Shown: in pieces, positions 22,889 to 38,643 of the stretch
Position numbering within the stretch: the first letter of the stretch is position 1
Layout: every line of letters begins with the position of its first letter
The notes under the pieces: model-generated
What the model was told of the DNA's origin: nothing
The model's database searches: none
The model's input: the letters and a program-made list of their open reading frames with translations, nothing else
Assembly: GCA_011634665.1 (NCBI GenBank)
Contig: WAEK01000028.1
Span: 1 to 64,000, forward strand
Source of the DNA: Mortierella sp. BCC40632
Lineage: Eukaryota > Mortierellomycota > Mortierellomycetes > Mortierellales > Mortierellaceae
Reading direction: 5' to 3'
DNA length: 64,000 nt
Program-made: the position numbers and the translations under genes

Positions 22889-24267
22889 GTTTTCAGCTGG
22901 GATAGAGAATAAAAAGGCATGAAGTGAGCGCTTGCTTGTGATGGCCAAGCGCTCGCGGAGACATAGCTTTTTGATCCTTTGAGTAGTTTCTCAGTATGCA
23001 GTGCTTGCTGTGGTTTTCAAATGTTTGTCATTGGAGTAAGAAAGTAGGTGCTCATGAGGCTTTGCACTTTTCAACCTAGTGAGCTTGAAGAGGCGAGAGA
23101 GAGCCACTTACTGGTATTATGAAATGGCAATGGTGGTATTTCCTCCGCTTCCACTTACTGAGACTTTCGCTCCCTGAACACATTCCTGTCAGTGGTAAAT
23201 AGCGTATTATAGATGACTTGCGCTGACAACGATGCTAAATTTCTTAAGTTCGACTGAAAGCACCGGGGTATTTGAAAGTCGACTTGATGGAAAACTGGAG
23301 GCCTTTCATAAGTTTAAAGGGCTGAGAAGTGAGAGTTTTATTTTGTGTTCAACTACCAAGCTGCGTTGAATAATGGAGGCTGAAGGAAGCGCGCTTGAGA
23401 GAGCACAAGCAAGGAAAAGGGTGAGAAAGGGTAAGGATAGAGGAGGGGAGGGGGAGGATATCTTTTATTGTGATATAGGGTTTGTTTTTATCCGCTTTCC
23501 TAAAGAGGTATTCGCTCTAGAATGTCTGTGGACTCTTTTTTATTCCCACACCCACACCTCCTCCCTGAGGTGTCATGGGAGCTAGAGATATGGGAGATTG
23601 GATCACCAATCAGGACAAAGCGAGGGGGAGGGAGGGTATGAAAAGTGAAAAAAAAAAAAGACAAGACCACATTCGCGAAAGTCCTATTGCGTTTGTCTGC
23701 TAAACCACAAGATTGATGGCTCGAACCAATAGTCCTAGAAAACTTACCCCCAAAACATGCTCCTGAGATCGAACAAGGAGGGAAGAATATTTGGCCCTCT
23801 TCCGTCTGGAATGCTGCGTTGAAAAACTGTAGGCAGCGCTTCACACTACTTCCTTGGACTTTCCTTGATCTTCATTTTGTGCTTGGTCGTCATAATCTCA
23901 TCCAGAGTACGCCCCATGTGTTCCTTTAGTTTATCAAATGACATATTCAATGCCCTTTAAATAGTCCCTGCCTCTTGGTACAACCTACACTGCTACTAGG
24001 CGATCTTGCAGTACCCTTTGCCAGATCTCCGGCTCTATCCTACTTCCTCTTGAAAAGGAGGATTTTCGGGACGACCCTGGAGGGAAATGATAGCATCGCG
24101 CTAGGCCCTGTGTAAGATCTCCAGGAAGCAACTGACTTTACCCAACCTCGTCCACTTCGCGAGTCTTCTACAAGCGGACAAAATGTGTTGTTTCTTCTCT
24201 TTAGGTATTGTGAATCCATGTTTATTGCAGAAATCAAAACAGCGCCAAAACGAGTTCTATCAAATGT
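22889..24267. other. Intergenic, accessory-to-core transition
   Basis: No gene is supported. The first 120 bp are 3' untranslated sequence homologous to the coding tail of the 19.3 kb copy. The rest holds short A- and G-rich tracts only. Confidence 0.5.
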
Positions 24268-27175
<2,908 letters not shown>

Positions 27176-28068
27176 TCTAAACATCAACTGCGGTGTGAGT
27201 GCACAGGCCTCGAGACAAACAATGGGACGATTGATACCGACAGGTCGTTCTGGTGTCGCTTCTTTAAAAAAAAATCGCCTTGACAACTTACTACGCAGGC
27301 AATGCGAGATCCTAATGCAATAGAGATCAAAATTTCGGAAACAATGAGATAAGTAAATGGGTGAGTGGATCAGTGACTCCACAAGCGGTCGGCGTGGCGC
27401 AAATGCGAAGGGTGATGTAAGCTAGAGTGGTTTCGCACCTGAATTCGAGCTCATTTTTGCATGCACTTGCTCGACTGGTTGAGATCGGCTGGTTCAATCA
27501 AAATAATCCTGGGGCGAGTAAATGACTGGCGGTCTGATCAAATGGCTTGAGAAGAGAGGAGAGGGAGGGAGGAGGTTGTCGAGAGAAAGAAAAAGAGCAA
27601 GATGTGATTAGCTGAAGAAGAAGAGAAAAAATAACCCCCTCCCCCCCAGGTAGACAGTTGAAATGGGAAATGGGCATTCAAGGACGCGTGTGGCGTCGAT
27701 TTGACAGTCCGCCACCAGGCGGTCCCGCCCGGCTACACTGGGCCCTGTGGAAAAAGTCCCAATTTTCCATGGGCCCTTGGGGAAGGGAGGAACGAAGGGG
27801 GCCCATCTGGTTCCGCTCTCTCGTAGAACACAACAGGTACACGAACAACTGGGCCATGTTACTACCATGGGAGTACCAAGTCCAAAGAGGCCACAGCCCT
27901 CAGGAGAAAGCATCAAAAACGTCTGTTATTTCTTCCAAGAAATAAACGTCGTACCATTTTTCTTTCTTTCTCATATCCCTCCCATTCGCACCGTCCACCC
28001 TCTTTGGCCAATCCTCTCATCCATCCCATCCACCTGAATCTTCACCTTTTCTTGCCTCTAAGGAAGCA
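27176..28068. other. Divergent region between PFKFB and a small membrane-protein gene
   Basis: Should hold the missing 5' exon(s) of PFKFB (about 27176-27400) and two promoters. A GC-rich patch at 27700-27830 is open on both strands but shows no family features. Confidence 0.5.
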
Positions 28069-28455
28069 ATGTCCTCTACCATCTCAACGCTTGCGCTGAC
28101 TAAACAGCTTGCAGTCGATAGTCCTGGTCTCTTCTACTCAAGCTCTTTGCTCGGTCTTTTGCTCTTTGTCCTCGACCTCTTTGTCGTCTTCCAGGTCTTC
28201 AACTCCAACAAGCCCACACTCCACAAGGTCCTTTGGGCCTTTTTCATCTTCCTCTGTCCTGTCATCGGACTTCTCGTCTACTAGTAAGCGCCACACCACC
28301 GCAAAGACTTGTATATCATGTTGGTGTATTCTTACTTACCATGACATCTACTTTCTTCTTCACAACCCATCTCAATCTCTCCAACTTGTGTGAACTTCAC
28401 CAGTCTGGTCGAGCATAGGAACCGACGACGTCTTCGATACATCAGTATCCCGTGA
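28069..28455 (+). CDS. Small two-span membrane protein, PLDc_N-like
   Basis: Two exons (28069-28283 and 28404-28455) join in phase at TA|GTAAGC ... CCAG|T to give 88 residues. Without the splice the frame stops at the junction, which supports the intron. Residues about 20-43 and 55-76 are hydrophobic membrane segments. The pattern LDLFVVFQV ... KVLWAFFIFLCPVIGLLVYYLV is that of the phospholipase D/nuclease N-terminal (PLDc_N) domain, a two-helix membrane module of unclear function. The C-terminal end is strongly basic (EHRNRRRLRY), so it probably faces the cytosol. The first exon alone would be a misleading shorter model. Confidence 0.78.
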
Positions 28456-29975
28456 GGTGCCATCCTTTGTATATAGTACAACAGAACAAACCTCGATAAG
28501 GGCGCAAGGTCATCTGTCTTCTCCTCTGTGTGACGGATACTTGCTGCTTCAACTAGCATAAATACGCACGTGTTATCTTTGAGCCTGACATCTTCCAGCG
28601 AACCACATCTTTCATTGAGGGGGTGCTTCACTGCAACTTTGTTCTCACGCATTTGGGGTAATAGGAGTGATTGATGAGAGGCGCAAGACTTCTAGGTCAT
28701 AGAGAAAACACCAATGCTGTAGTCTGGGTGAGTCCCAGATGGCGTGGGAGAGTTGAACCATAGTACAAAGGGCTGCAAGGTAGAACCTCCGCTCTATTTC
28801 AGAAACTCTGAAGGCGGACGAGGATCACTCCTACCCAGGCCTTACATGGCCATTCTGTTATTCGGGCGGAAACACATTTGACCTTTTCTGGGCATTACAA
28901 GATGATATTCTTTTGCGCAGATTTCTACGCCCAGATTCTCGGATTCTACAGAATCAAAGTATTTGGTTGGGAGTATTCAGGAGGGGATAACCAGTGGGCT
29001 TTGTTACTTGACACTTGTTTCCAACGGGCCTCATAAGGAAGAACGAGATGAAGTAGCATACTCATTGGCTGTCCCTTCTTGAATACTCCAAACCGAATAT
29101 ATTCGCCAATTTTTGATTCTGTAGAGTACGGTATTTCTCTTATGAAAAATATGGGCATTCCAAGAAATTTGGGTGCAAGTTTAGAGACTTTGGTTCTTCT
29201 TAAGACCAAATAATCATGCGCGCCATTTTTTTCCAGTCCGTTCCGGTCTTTCTTTTGCGCATTGACAATCCTGTCCGGTCCATAGAACATTTGTTCAAAC
29301 TTCAGTTTCTACGTCTCAAAAAATATGCGCCACGCTTCGATCACCTCCCATTATCACAATTGGGTGTAGAGTTATCGCCTCCGAGGGGACTTCGCAGCAC
29401 AACAGCTCACAAATAGTAGTCCACACGAGGTATGAGAGTATGTGTGTGTAAAAATCGGGAGAGGTTGATCCTGATCCGCGATCTTCGCCATTTCAAAGCC
29501 AAGGTTGCTTTCCTCTCTCCTCTTGTCTCAGTGTGCTTTTTTTTTTTTTTTTTTTTTTGTAGTTGTAGTAGGGTACATGTAGTAGTAGTTGTAGTAGCTC
29601 GACTAGAACTTCGCAATCCCAAGGTCTTCATCAAAGCCCACTTCGTAGATTTAACCTGGGATCGGATATAAAAAAGGTTTTCAGTCCTGACTCATACCCC
29701 CCTGCTTTTTCCCCATCTACTTTGCATCGTGGGATCGCTACACAACTGACTCGAAAGCCCGCAAACATCATGACAAGCCTCGATTGAATAGGTAAAAAAA
29801 GAGTAGGAGGAGAGGGGAGGGGGGCGACGAAAGAGAGCTATGTACATCGCTCTTCCATGCTTTATTTGTCGTTCAGCGTCGCGAGACAGGTCAAAAGAGT
29901 GATATACCTGTGGAAGCGACATGGAGAGAGAGTCGGAAGTGGGAGGGATTAGAGAAGCAGAGCTCTATCATCATC
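28456..29975. other. Intergenic with a degenerate inverted repeat
   Basis: No supported gene. It contains an imperfect inverted repeat (28945-28986 with 29072-29125), a T20 run (29539-29558) followed by GTAGTAGT-type repeats, and a 114-codon minus-strand frame (28946-29290) that overlaps the repeat and is not called. Confidence 0.5.
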
Positions 29976-31207
29976 TTACAGGACCTTGGCCTCGTTCTTC
30001 AGCTTGGAGATAAGTTCGTCCACGCTCTCAACAGTCTTGCCACCCTGGCGCTTGGCGGGCTCAGCAACCTTCAAGATCTCGAGACGAGGGGCGACATCGA
30101 CATTCAGACTCTTGATCTCAATCTTCTCAAGAGGCTTCTTCTTTGCCTTCATGATGTTGGGCAAGGATGCGTACCGAGGGGTATTCAAGCTATGTCCGCA
30201 AAAAGGAAAAAGAAAAGAGTAATAGTTGGTTTAGAAGGAGGCGTTGTACAAAGTCATGAATTATGGCATGAGGTAATTTGTTCTTTTTTTGTCCATCTTG
30301 TCCGTTGGATGAGCACTGCTTGAATCGTGGGAGAAAGAAGAGAAGTAGGGTTGCGCCTCGCCATCTAGACTCTTACCGAAGATCAGTGGTGAGGATTGCT
30401 GGGAAGGGAGCGCTGATCGTCTCGACACCTCCATCAACCTCGCGGGTGACAGTCATAGCCTTCTCAGAGAGTTCGACCTTGGAGGCAAAGGTAGCCTATG
30501 GGGTGGGAGGCCGGACAAAAGAGGAAATAGAGGGGAGGAGGGGAGGGGGGGCGTGAGATTGGGACTCACAAGGTTAGATCGGTTGCAAAAATTCAAGCAA
30601 TGCTGGTACAAAGGGGCAGCCTCCAACAAGGCGCCTTGTTGACTGACACAACATGAAAAGGACTTCGAGCGCACTCTGGAGTTCAGAGTGGATCAGGGTT
30701 GCACTAAAGAGTGTGAACGAACAAAGCTGTGCTCGATGTGCCCACAGGGCGTTCTCGTACCTGAGGCCAGTTCAAGAGACCAGCAAGCATCTGTCCAGTC
30801 TGGTTCGAGTCATCGTCAATCGCCTGCTTGCCGAGGATCACAATATCAGGCTTCTCCTTCTCAACAACAGCCTTCAACACCTTAGCGACAGCCAGGGGCT
30901 GGAGGTCTTCATTCGTCTCGACATGGACTGCACGATCAGCGCCCATCGCAAGAGCTGTGCGGAGGGTCTCCTGAGCCTTAGCGGGACCGCAGGACACTGC
31001 AACGATGTCGACTTTGCCTTTGGTCTTGGCAAGAGCCTCTTTGATCAGGATGGCCTGCTCTGTTCCGATTTCATCGAAGGGGTTCATGGAGTGCTTCAGA
31101 TTGTTGGTTTCGACTGCGGTGCCGGCAGCGTTGACGCGGATCTTGACAGCATAGTCAACAACACGCTTGCAGGCGACAAGGATGCGGAGGTTAGAGGGGC
31201 CAGCCAT
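29976..31207 (-). CDS. ETFB: Electron transfer flavoprotein beta subunit
   Basis: Three exons: 30761-31207, 30377-30495 and 29976-30189, in phase, giving 259 residues, the normal size for ETF-beta. The chosen ATG gives [23 protein letters not shown], the family N-terminus. Later blocks fit the family: [45 protein letters not shown] (the nucleotide-binding region) and [17 protein letters not shown]. With ETF-alpha it carries electrons from mitochondrial acyl-CoA dehydrogenases to ETF:ubiquinone oxidoreductase; beta binds structural AMP. No obvious mitochondrial presequence is seen, which is common for this subunit. The frame is open upstream of the ATG but low in complexity there, so the internal start is preferred. 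Confidence 0.95.
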
Positions 31208-31922
31208 GATGTCTAAGTGGTGATTAGGGAGGGTAAGAGATGTGATGGGAGCAGGAGACGATTGGATGGGAGGGAAAGGAAAAGAAAAAAAGAGATGACA
31301 GATTTCCAGCTCTCTTTTTTTTTCTCTCACGATACACGATCGAATCTGTCTGTCCCGGGGGCACCGTTCCTCATGAACCCCGCATATCACGTGTAAATTG
31401 CGGGGAGAGAGAGGGAGAGAGAGAGAGATTAGAGCACCAAGGCTCTTTTGTCTTGTGGGAGTCAAAGACGTATTCGTTGAAAGTGGCCGGCCCCTTTCTA
31501 TCAAGAGTCAAAGAGGACAAAGGCGAGAGAGCCATTGAAAAGTCTGGGTGAAAGACTATGAGGAGTAAAAAAATCCCTTCAGCGGATCACTTTGATCAAG
31601 ATGTTTGTTTATGTTGCCTCCTGCCTGCCTGAAAGGCTCCTCTTTGCCTCACCTGACCAGGATCAAAGCCTAAAGGTAAGCAGGCTGTGCTGCGATGCCA
31701 CAAAAACGATGGAGGGGGGAAAGGTGTCCTGGCTGTGTCAGAATAGAAGACCTAGTTTATTGGACAATCTACTCAGGCAAGTGCTGGCTTTGAGTTTCAT
31801 GGAGGTTATTCAAGTTGCCTGCAAGCAAAGCTGCATCTTGTTCCTTAATCTGATCTTGTAACATGTCTATCACGAATAGAAGAGTGGACTGTTAATCACT
31901 CGGCCCCAAAAAGCTAGAGATC
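31208..31922. other. Intergenic, ETF-beta promoter and CCH1 3' flank
   Basis: A (GA)n tract lies at about 31403-31428. No gene is supported. Confidence 0.6.
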
Positions 31923-34623
31923 CTAACATGTACAAGCGTCTGCAAGGTAGAAAAATAAATTAAAAAAAAAAGCCTTACTGAACCATGCAATCCCTTCAAC
32001 TACATGTCCACTGTTAATAGACCCTGGACGATGTTGTGAGTGGAATGGGTGCTCTGAAGTGATATACTCTGAGCTATCCGAAAAACCTGACTGTCGGTAA
32101 AAGTTCTCTCGCCTAAACTCGTCATTGATCGTCAAGAGTTGCGCCATCAAGTGTTAGCTTTTTGTTGGTTCCAAAACGTCATATCAAAGAGGGTAGTGCA
32201 ATATAAGCGGGGGGCTTACTCTAGGGCATCCCAGCTCGCAGAGTCCACAGAGCTGGTCGACAGCATTGTATTGGTCGAGAATCCAAAAGGCGAGACATCA
32301 TCATCCGATTGAAAACTGCTATGTCCCTTTGAAAAGTCGAGAAGTGGTGACGGCAGAGACGAATATCTTCCGCTTGGCGACGAGGTAAGCATAGGCGAAG
32401 TATCTTGGCCAAATCCTCGCTCATTTCCGACAGAGGTGTCAATCACAATGCGTGGGACTATTGCATAGAGTACGAACATTCGACAACTGAGTAAGAGTTG
32501 CTCCTTCCTCCAAGTCAGAAACATCTTAATCAAGTATGATCCATTTGTATACCTTCTGGTCGGAGCCTAGAGTTCATCTTAGCACGTCTCTGCTTCAAAA
32601 AATTTCTTCTTGCAATGATGGTCATCAAGAGGTTGTGAATTGTTTCTCTTGCGACTGCAGCCTTGATTTCCTTGACTCGCTCATGTCGCTTCAGGAACTC
32701 TTCCATCCTTAGGGAGTGGCAGAAAGGAATAAAAATACGGCAAGTGTGTGAGCCAAAAGGGAGGAGTAGAAGAGAAAGTACTGAAAGGATGCGAGGACGA
32801 CCTTTCTACTTCTAGCTCAGACTTCAATTCACTTAACAAAAACTTACCCGAGTGCCTGCTCCGTGTTCACCAAAGTAAATGACAAGATATCGAGAATATT
32901 ATAAAACGAAAGGCCTCTTGGAGTACATGTTGCCATACCTTCCTTGAATACCATATTGAAGACCTGTCGTCGACGTGCCAGTTTGTCTATATCCAACCGA
33001 GAGAGTGCCTGTTGGATGGCTGCAAAATCGATACTCTCCAGGTTGTAAATTCCCTTGCTTTGATGCTGGCCATCTTTAGTCTTTTCTTGTCTCTCCTCCT
33101 CCAAGGACGATGACGATCTTGATGCGGAGGAGACAGTGATGGGTACGGCAGGAGGAGTCGTTCCATTTTCGGCCCAAGTTGTTGATCCTTTGTGAGCCTC
33201 ACCATCGACTCCAGAGACCTTATTCTTGTCTCCAGATCCACCACTTGCTGCAGAAAGTCGGGGGCTAATGGAAAGTCGGCTCCAGCGACGACTCACACCA
33301 CTACCTAGACCTAAGCCTGGCCAATGAGAAGACGCTCCATTGAGGACCGAAGTAGAGGGCGAGTGCTGTGGTGACGGTGGGGACATGCCAGAATGATGGG
33401 TGTTACTGCCTGCGGGTAAACCAGCCTTCGCAGGATCCGAAATAGACGGGGCATGCTGCTGCTGTGTACCGGCAGTAGTCGATATGGTGTACTTCTCGAC
33501 GAGACTTGGGATGCTGTAGTCATTATTCTCATAGATCCTTGTGCAGAATCTGCCTTCCAAAGACCTCAGGAGTTTAGAGAGATCCTTTGGCTCAATAAAT
33601 CCTGTTCCTCTGGGATCGAACTTAGCCCAAGTCATTTTAAAGTTCCTCAGATCCTCTCTTGTGATTAGAGTCGTGATCGAGTCCTGTTGGTATGCGAATG
33701 AAAAGTTGCTTATAATCACAGCGATAAACATGTTTAGCAGGACGTAAGTGCAGATGATATAAAACGACAGGAACATAAAATACGCCCATGGACGTGACCC
33801 ACAGTCGCTGTCGAGATAAGTGACGCGACTGGGCGTGCATCGAGGGGGCTCCACCATCATGTCGTGCATTACAAAATCCCAATTCTCTCCTGTTGTCATT
33901 CGAATGAGCATCAGAACAGTATTGCCGAAGGATTCAAAGTTGGCGAGGTCGGTCGTAGATGGGCCCAGGCGTGTCATGCCAAAGAGCTCACGGAACATGA
34001 TTGCATATACAACAAATACCACTGTGAAGACAGCGGTGATATTGACAATTGACTCGAACGCAATCCTAATGTTAGATACAGTAGAGAGGGTGAGCAACAC
34101 TCGCTAAAGGAATAGAGTTATCCAATAATGCAGATCAGTGTGAAAACTCACGCGAGAGCACGAAAGAGAACTTGTAGGGAGTCGATTCTTTGTGCCAAAC
34201 GGAAGGAAATGGTAATAAGCAGGAACTTTTCCAATCGGAGTGTCCACAACTATGTGATACCAGAAGAAATGTTAGCTCAATGCGCTGAGTAAGCGCCACT
34301 GAATAAAAACTTTAAAGAACATCTTTGATGACTCATAGGAGTATCGACTATACCTCATGCCCGATGAATCTTGGAATAAGCGTAATTATAGCCAATGCCG
34401 TAATGACAAAGTCGTACAAATTCCATCTTGATAGCCTCCACTATAGCAAGTTGGATCAACTTGAGAATGTTAATGTGCTAGCATCTACAGTTCGTTCATC
34501 TAAACCCACAACAAAACGTAGTTATAAAAATACAGTACCTTATGGAATCCATATCCAGCAATTTTGATACCAATCTCAATCGTGTAGAGTCCCAAGAAAA
34601 TGAAGTAAGAGATATCTATTTCG

Positions 34624-34677
<54 letters not shown>

Positions 34678-37600
34678 AAAAGAAATAACAGTGAAATGAG
34701 AATAAAGCAAAGATTAAGTTATAGAGACCACAGTAGTGTCAAGTCTGCAGACGAGGCTTTTGGTCTAGCTTGGCCTCTACCTTGTATGTCCGTTAGCACT
34801 TGAGGTTGCGCATAGTGCTGTGAGGCAATGAGGCACACATTCAGGACTAGGACTCCTGTCATCAGCTTCCATAGAAATCCCTTTTTCTCGCTCACAAGAT
34901 CATAACATATGGCGCGAATCTTGCTCTTTGGTCGGTCGGGCGTAGCTGTTGGCTTGATAAGTCGTAATTGTCGACGCAAGTCGATCCACTGACGTTGCTC
35001 GACCGTCAAGAGAGAAATGCCATTCCAGGTTTTGAACGTTTCCAAAATGACACCAATGAAGATCTGCACAAACACAATGGATCCGATCAGCATGAAAATA
35101 ATAAAGAAAAACGAGTTGAATCGGTTGGGTTCATCCGCCTGAATGAAAGGCTGCTCGCCTAATCGGTCAGGGACTGCTCGTCCAGATTGCATGACCAATA
35201 TCCAGCCCTCCTGTGATGCCATTTCAAAAAGGGTTAACACCGCCGCTTGAACAGTGTCAAAGCTGTAGTCATATGGGTTACTCCAGATCCTCGGGATCAA
35301 GATATCACCATTTTCGTCATCAGTGGGTTCGCTCATATACTCTCCTACGCAGCTGCTCTTGTTGAGGGCCTGTCTGTCGTTACAGTAATAAAAGTATCCT
35401 GCAAAAATATTGACTGCATAGATAGCAAAGGGCCAGAAGAGAAGTGCTGTCAAGAGAAGTGCAACAACCATCCGCGGCATGGCCTTGGTGATGGCTCGGA
35501 ACATTGCTGAGACACCTTCGAAGTATCGGATAAGTCGAAGTACTTGTAAGCATGAGAGGGCACGCACGGCGCGGGAAACGCTGTAATGATGATCCAACTC
35601 GGCAAATGTCCGCACACAACTCAAGGTGACGATACAAAAGTCCAAACAATTCCAGAGATCTTTCAGGTACCCGGTTGGCGTGAAAAGGAACCCATCCGCT
35701 AGGATCCGAAGGCACTGCTCTACCACAAAAATGATGGTCATCACATGGTCAATGTCGCCAAGGATTTCTTGTTTTCTTCGATTCCCCGACAACATCCCTT
35801 CACGTCGATCCACTGGGTCATCTGCGATCACAACGGCAATGTTCAAAAGGATGCAGATGAAAATAAACCAGTTGAAACCGTTCATGGTCACTAAATGCCG
35901 ACCGCTTCGAGGACCAACAAGTCGTCGACACCACTTGCGGAACCGGTTTGTGCTTGGAAAGATGAACAGCGACCGATCATACATTGGATGTGCTTCCAAG
36001 AACTCTCGAGATTCCGCGTTCATGTCTTCTGCTGAATCAACGGCAGCGGAGGCCTTAGCTGAAGCCCGGCGATATCCTTCTGGAGTAAGCTTCTTCCTCA
36101 TTGTACTATTAAACCACAAAGAAAGAACAGTTGGGGTGAACGTAAATAATTTGCCCCAAGCGACTACCTTTAGCTGGTGGATCAATTTAGAAGTCTCTTA
36201 CCGTGGGTCTTCAGGTCTATCCAGGCTCCAAGTAATTTTCTCAAGTCCTTCATCTAATCTTCCAAGACTAGCATCAATTTCCTCTTGCGTTTTTCCAAAA
36301 CCAAAAACTCCTTCGGCGAGTTGAGCTTGATCTGGCTTTTCTAGTCTTGTTGGGGTTCTTCCTTGAGAGATATTCTGGAGTTGCTCCTGCGTAGGGAACC
36401 AGTAATCGATCACTCGCTCCACCATGAGAATAAACTTGGATTTGGATTCGACCACATTGTCAGACTCGGGAACTGTGTCCCCATCCATAAATTGGCGGAA
36501 TACGCTCTTGCGAATAACACCTGTCTGTTCAGGTGAAAGGCCATAAACCGTCAAGTTTTGTGGTCTGGCCGGAAGGTATGAATAAGGATTAAGGTACTGG
36601 AAGAACCCAACGGATCTATTGATCGTGGACCTTTGATGCTTCTCGAAGTACATTTCCAGCTGTTTCCGATACTTTTCTTCGTCATCGAGCTCAAAGTGCT
36701 CAAGAACGATAGCAACGAATAGGTTTAGAAGGATGTCTACCCATTGAAGAAGCACCAGTATTAGTTTTGATCAAGGACCTTTGTATTGGCATCAGTGGGA
36801 TTTCCGGCTAGAAGAGACTTACAATGTGAAGCACAGTAGTAAACTACAAAGAAAAAGACTCCATAGACTTGTTTGTATCGTTCTTGATGGGAATCAAGAC
36901 CATCATACATGATGTTGACCCAGTTTTCTCCAGTGAGGATCTGAGGAGAAAAGATTAGTAAAGGATTAGCTTAACGCTTTACCACTCTTGAGGGCATTAT
37001 AAATAAGCGACGTTCAGGGTCAAAAATCCGATCAAGAATACAAAAGATCTTACCACAAAGAGCGAGATAAAGCTCTGACCGAGATCATCAAAGTTGACAG
37101 GCTGAGCTTCATCTGACTCCATGTCGCCTCCGAAGAGCATCATTGGAATGGGAGCACACACAAGCAGAAACACGAACGTGATCAAGAGAAGGTTGAACAT
37201 TCCTGTAGCACTGCCGATAACAGCTTTCTAAAAATGGTACGATTCGGTATTGTGAATGAAGGAAACTAGACATTTAAGCGATTTGATCCGCGTCTTTGAA
37301 AGCTCAAGCCAGAAATGTATCAGTATTAGCCCTTACCATGAGGTCACGAACTCCTGGGATAACAGGGATCAGTCGGTAACTTCTCATTACTTGAAACGCC
37401 GTCAGGTATCGATACCATTCCCAGCTCCTAATTTGTGGAACAAGTAGAATGGTCGTCACAATCGCAAGGAACAGGTCAAACTTGTTTGACTTGCGCTTCC
37501 AGAAGAGTCCCCATGTACTATGCCCCACAATCCGAAGACATATCTCGGCTAGAAAAATTATGGTGAAAGCAAACTCTGCACCCTCAATCCTGCTTAGTTC

Positions 37601-38611
37601 TGTTGGAGTGTTGTCAAAGCGTCGGAAACACATCGCCAACATATTAAGAAAAACTAAAACAGCTCCAGCAATGGGAAACCAAGGGTCATTCACCAGCCGA
37701 ATCAACCGTTGGCGGATTGGGGAGCCGGCCTGATGAACTTGGTCTTCAAATTGCCATCCCTCGGCAGTATCCAGAAGGGTTCTTTTTTTGCGAGGTTTGC
37801 TGGAAAAAGCCGAATGTCTTTTTTCCGCGCGGACAGCGCCAAACGAGTATGTAATTCCAGCTATTGTTAGGGTAGATAATCCAATGGCGAGAATGAATTA
37901 GTAGCATACCCAACATCACTGTGAGTGATCCATGAGACATGGAATTCATTGATGCCCATAGCAACTAGCTCATCTTTACCAATGAACATGGGGATCATGA
38001 GGAAACTCATCAGAAAGATTGCACTACAAAAGAAAATCGCTGCCCATCGCGAGTCGCCGGACATAACCCAATATTGGACATCCGTCCAGCCTTCCATTGA
38101 ACTGATCGTGAAGACGGTTAGAAGGGAGAGAAAAAAGTTGTCGAAGGAGACGAGTCCATATAATGGGTTGTAATTTGGATACTGAATGCAGACTTGTCCT
38201 TCTGGACAGATCATGCCTGAAGATCGAGGCGAAGAGTCATCACCGTCACCCTGCCCGATGTAGTTGACAATTCCTTGGATAGTCCCATTTAAGTAATATC
38301 CTCCGCATATCACTTCAGGGGAAACAGCCTCCCCTATCAAGTCCAACCATAATCCCTGGGTTAGTGGCTGTCCAGAATCTGACGACATGATGCTGGCAGT
38401 GGATTCATACGAAAAAGCTTCAGATGAAACAGCGTAAAGAGAATATTATCTTACAAGCACTAGGGTCTTCTTCATCTGGAACAGAGCATCGGCGGGAGAG
38501 AGCGCCTTGAAAGACAAGCAAACCGATAAGGCTCAAAATTAAGAAGAAAAAGAAGATAAACCCCAGGATGGTCAATAGAAGAGGTGCAGAAGAAGACAGC
38601 GAGTCGATGAT

Positions 38612-38643
<32 letters not shown>

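Noticed and set aside
23660..23735. Serine-tRNA-like stretch (GTCTGCTAAA anticodon-loop look, GGCTCGAACC)
   Set aside because: The anticodon and acceptor stems do not pair and the B box is altered; at best a tRNA relic.
27608..27945. Overlapping open frames of about 100 codons on both strands in a GC-rich patch
   Set aside because: Open by low stop-codon density; neither shows a domain, a good start context or splice partners.
31208..31504. In-frame extension upstream of the ETF-beta ATG
   Set aside because: Family N-terminus begins at the 31207 ATG; the upstream part is GA-rich leader sequence.
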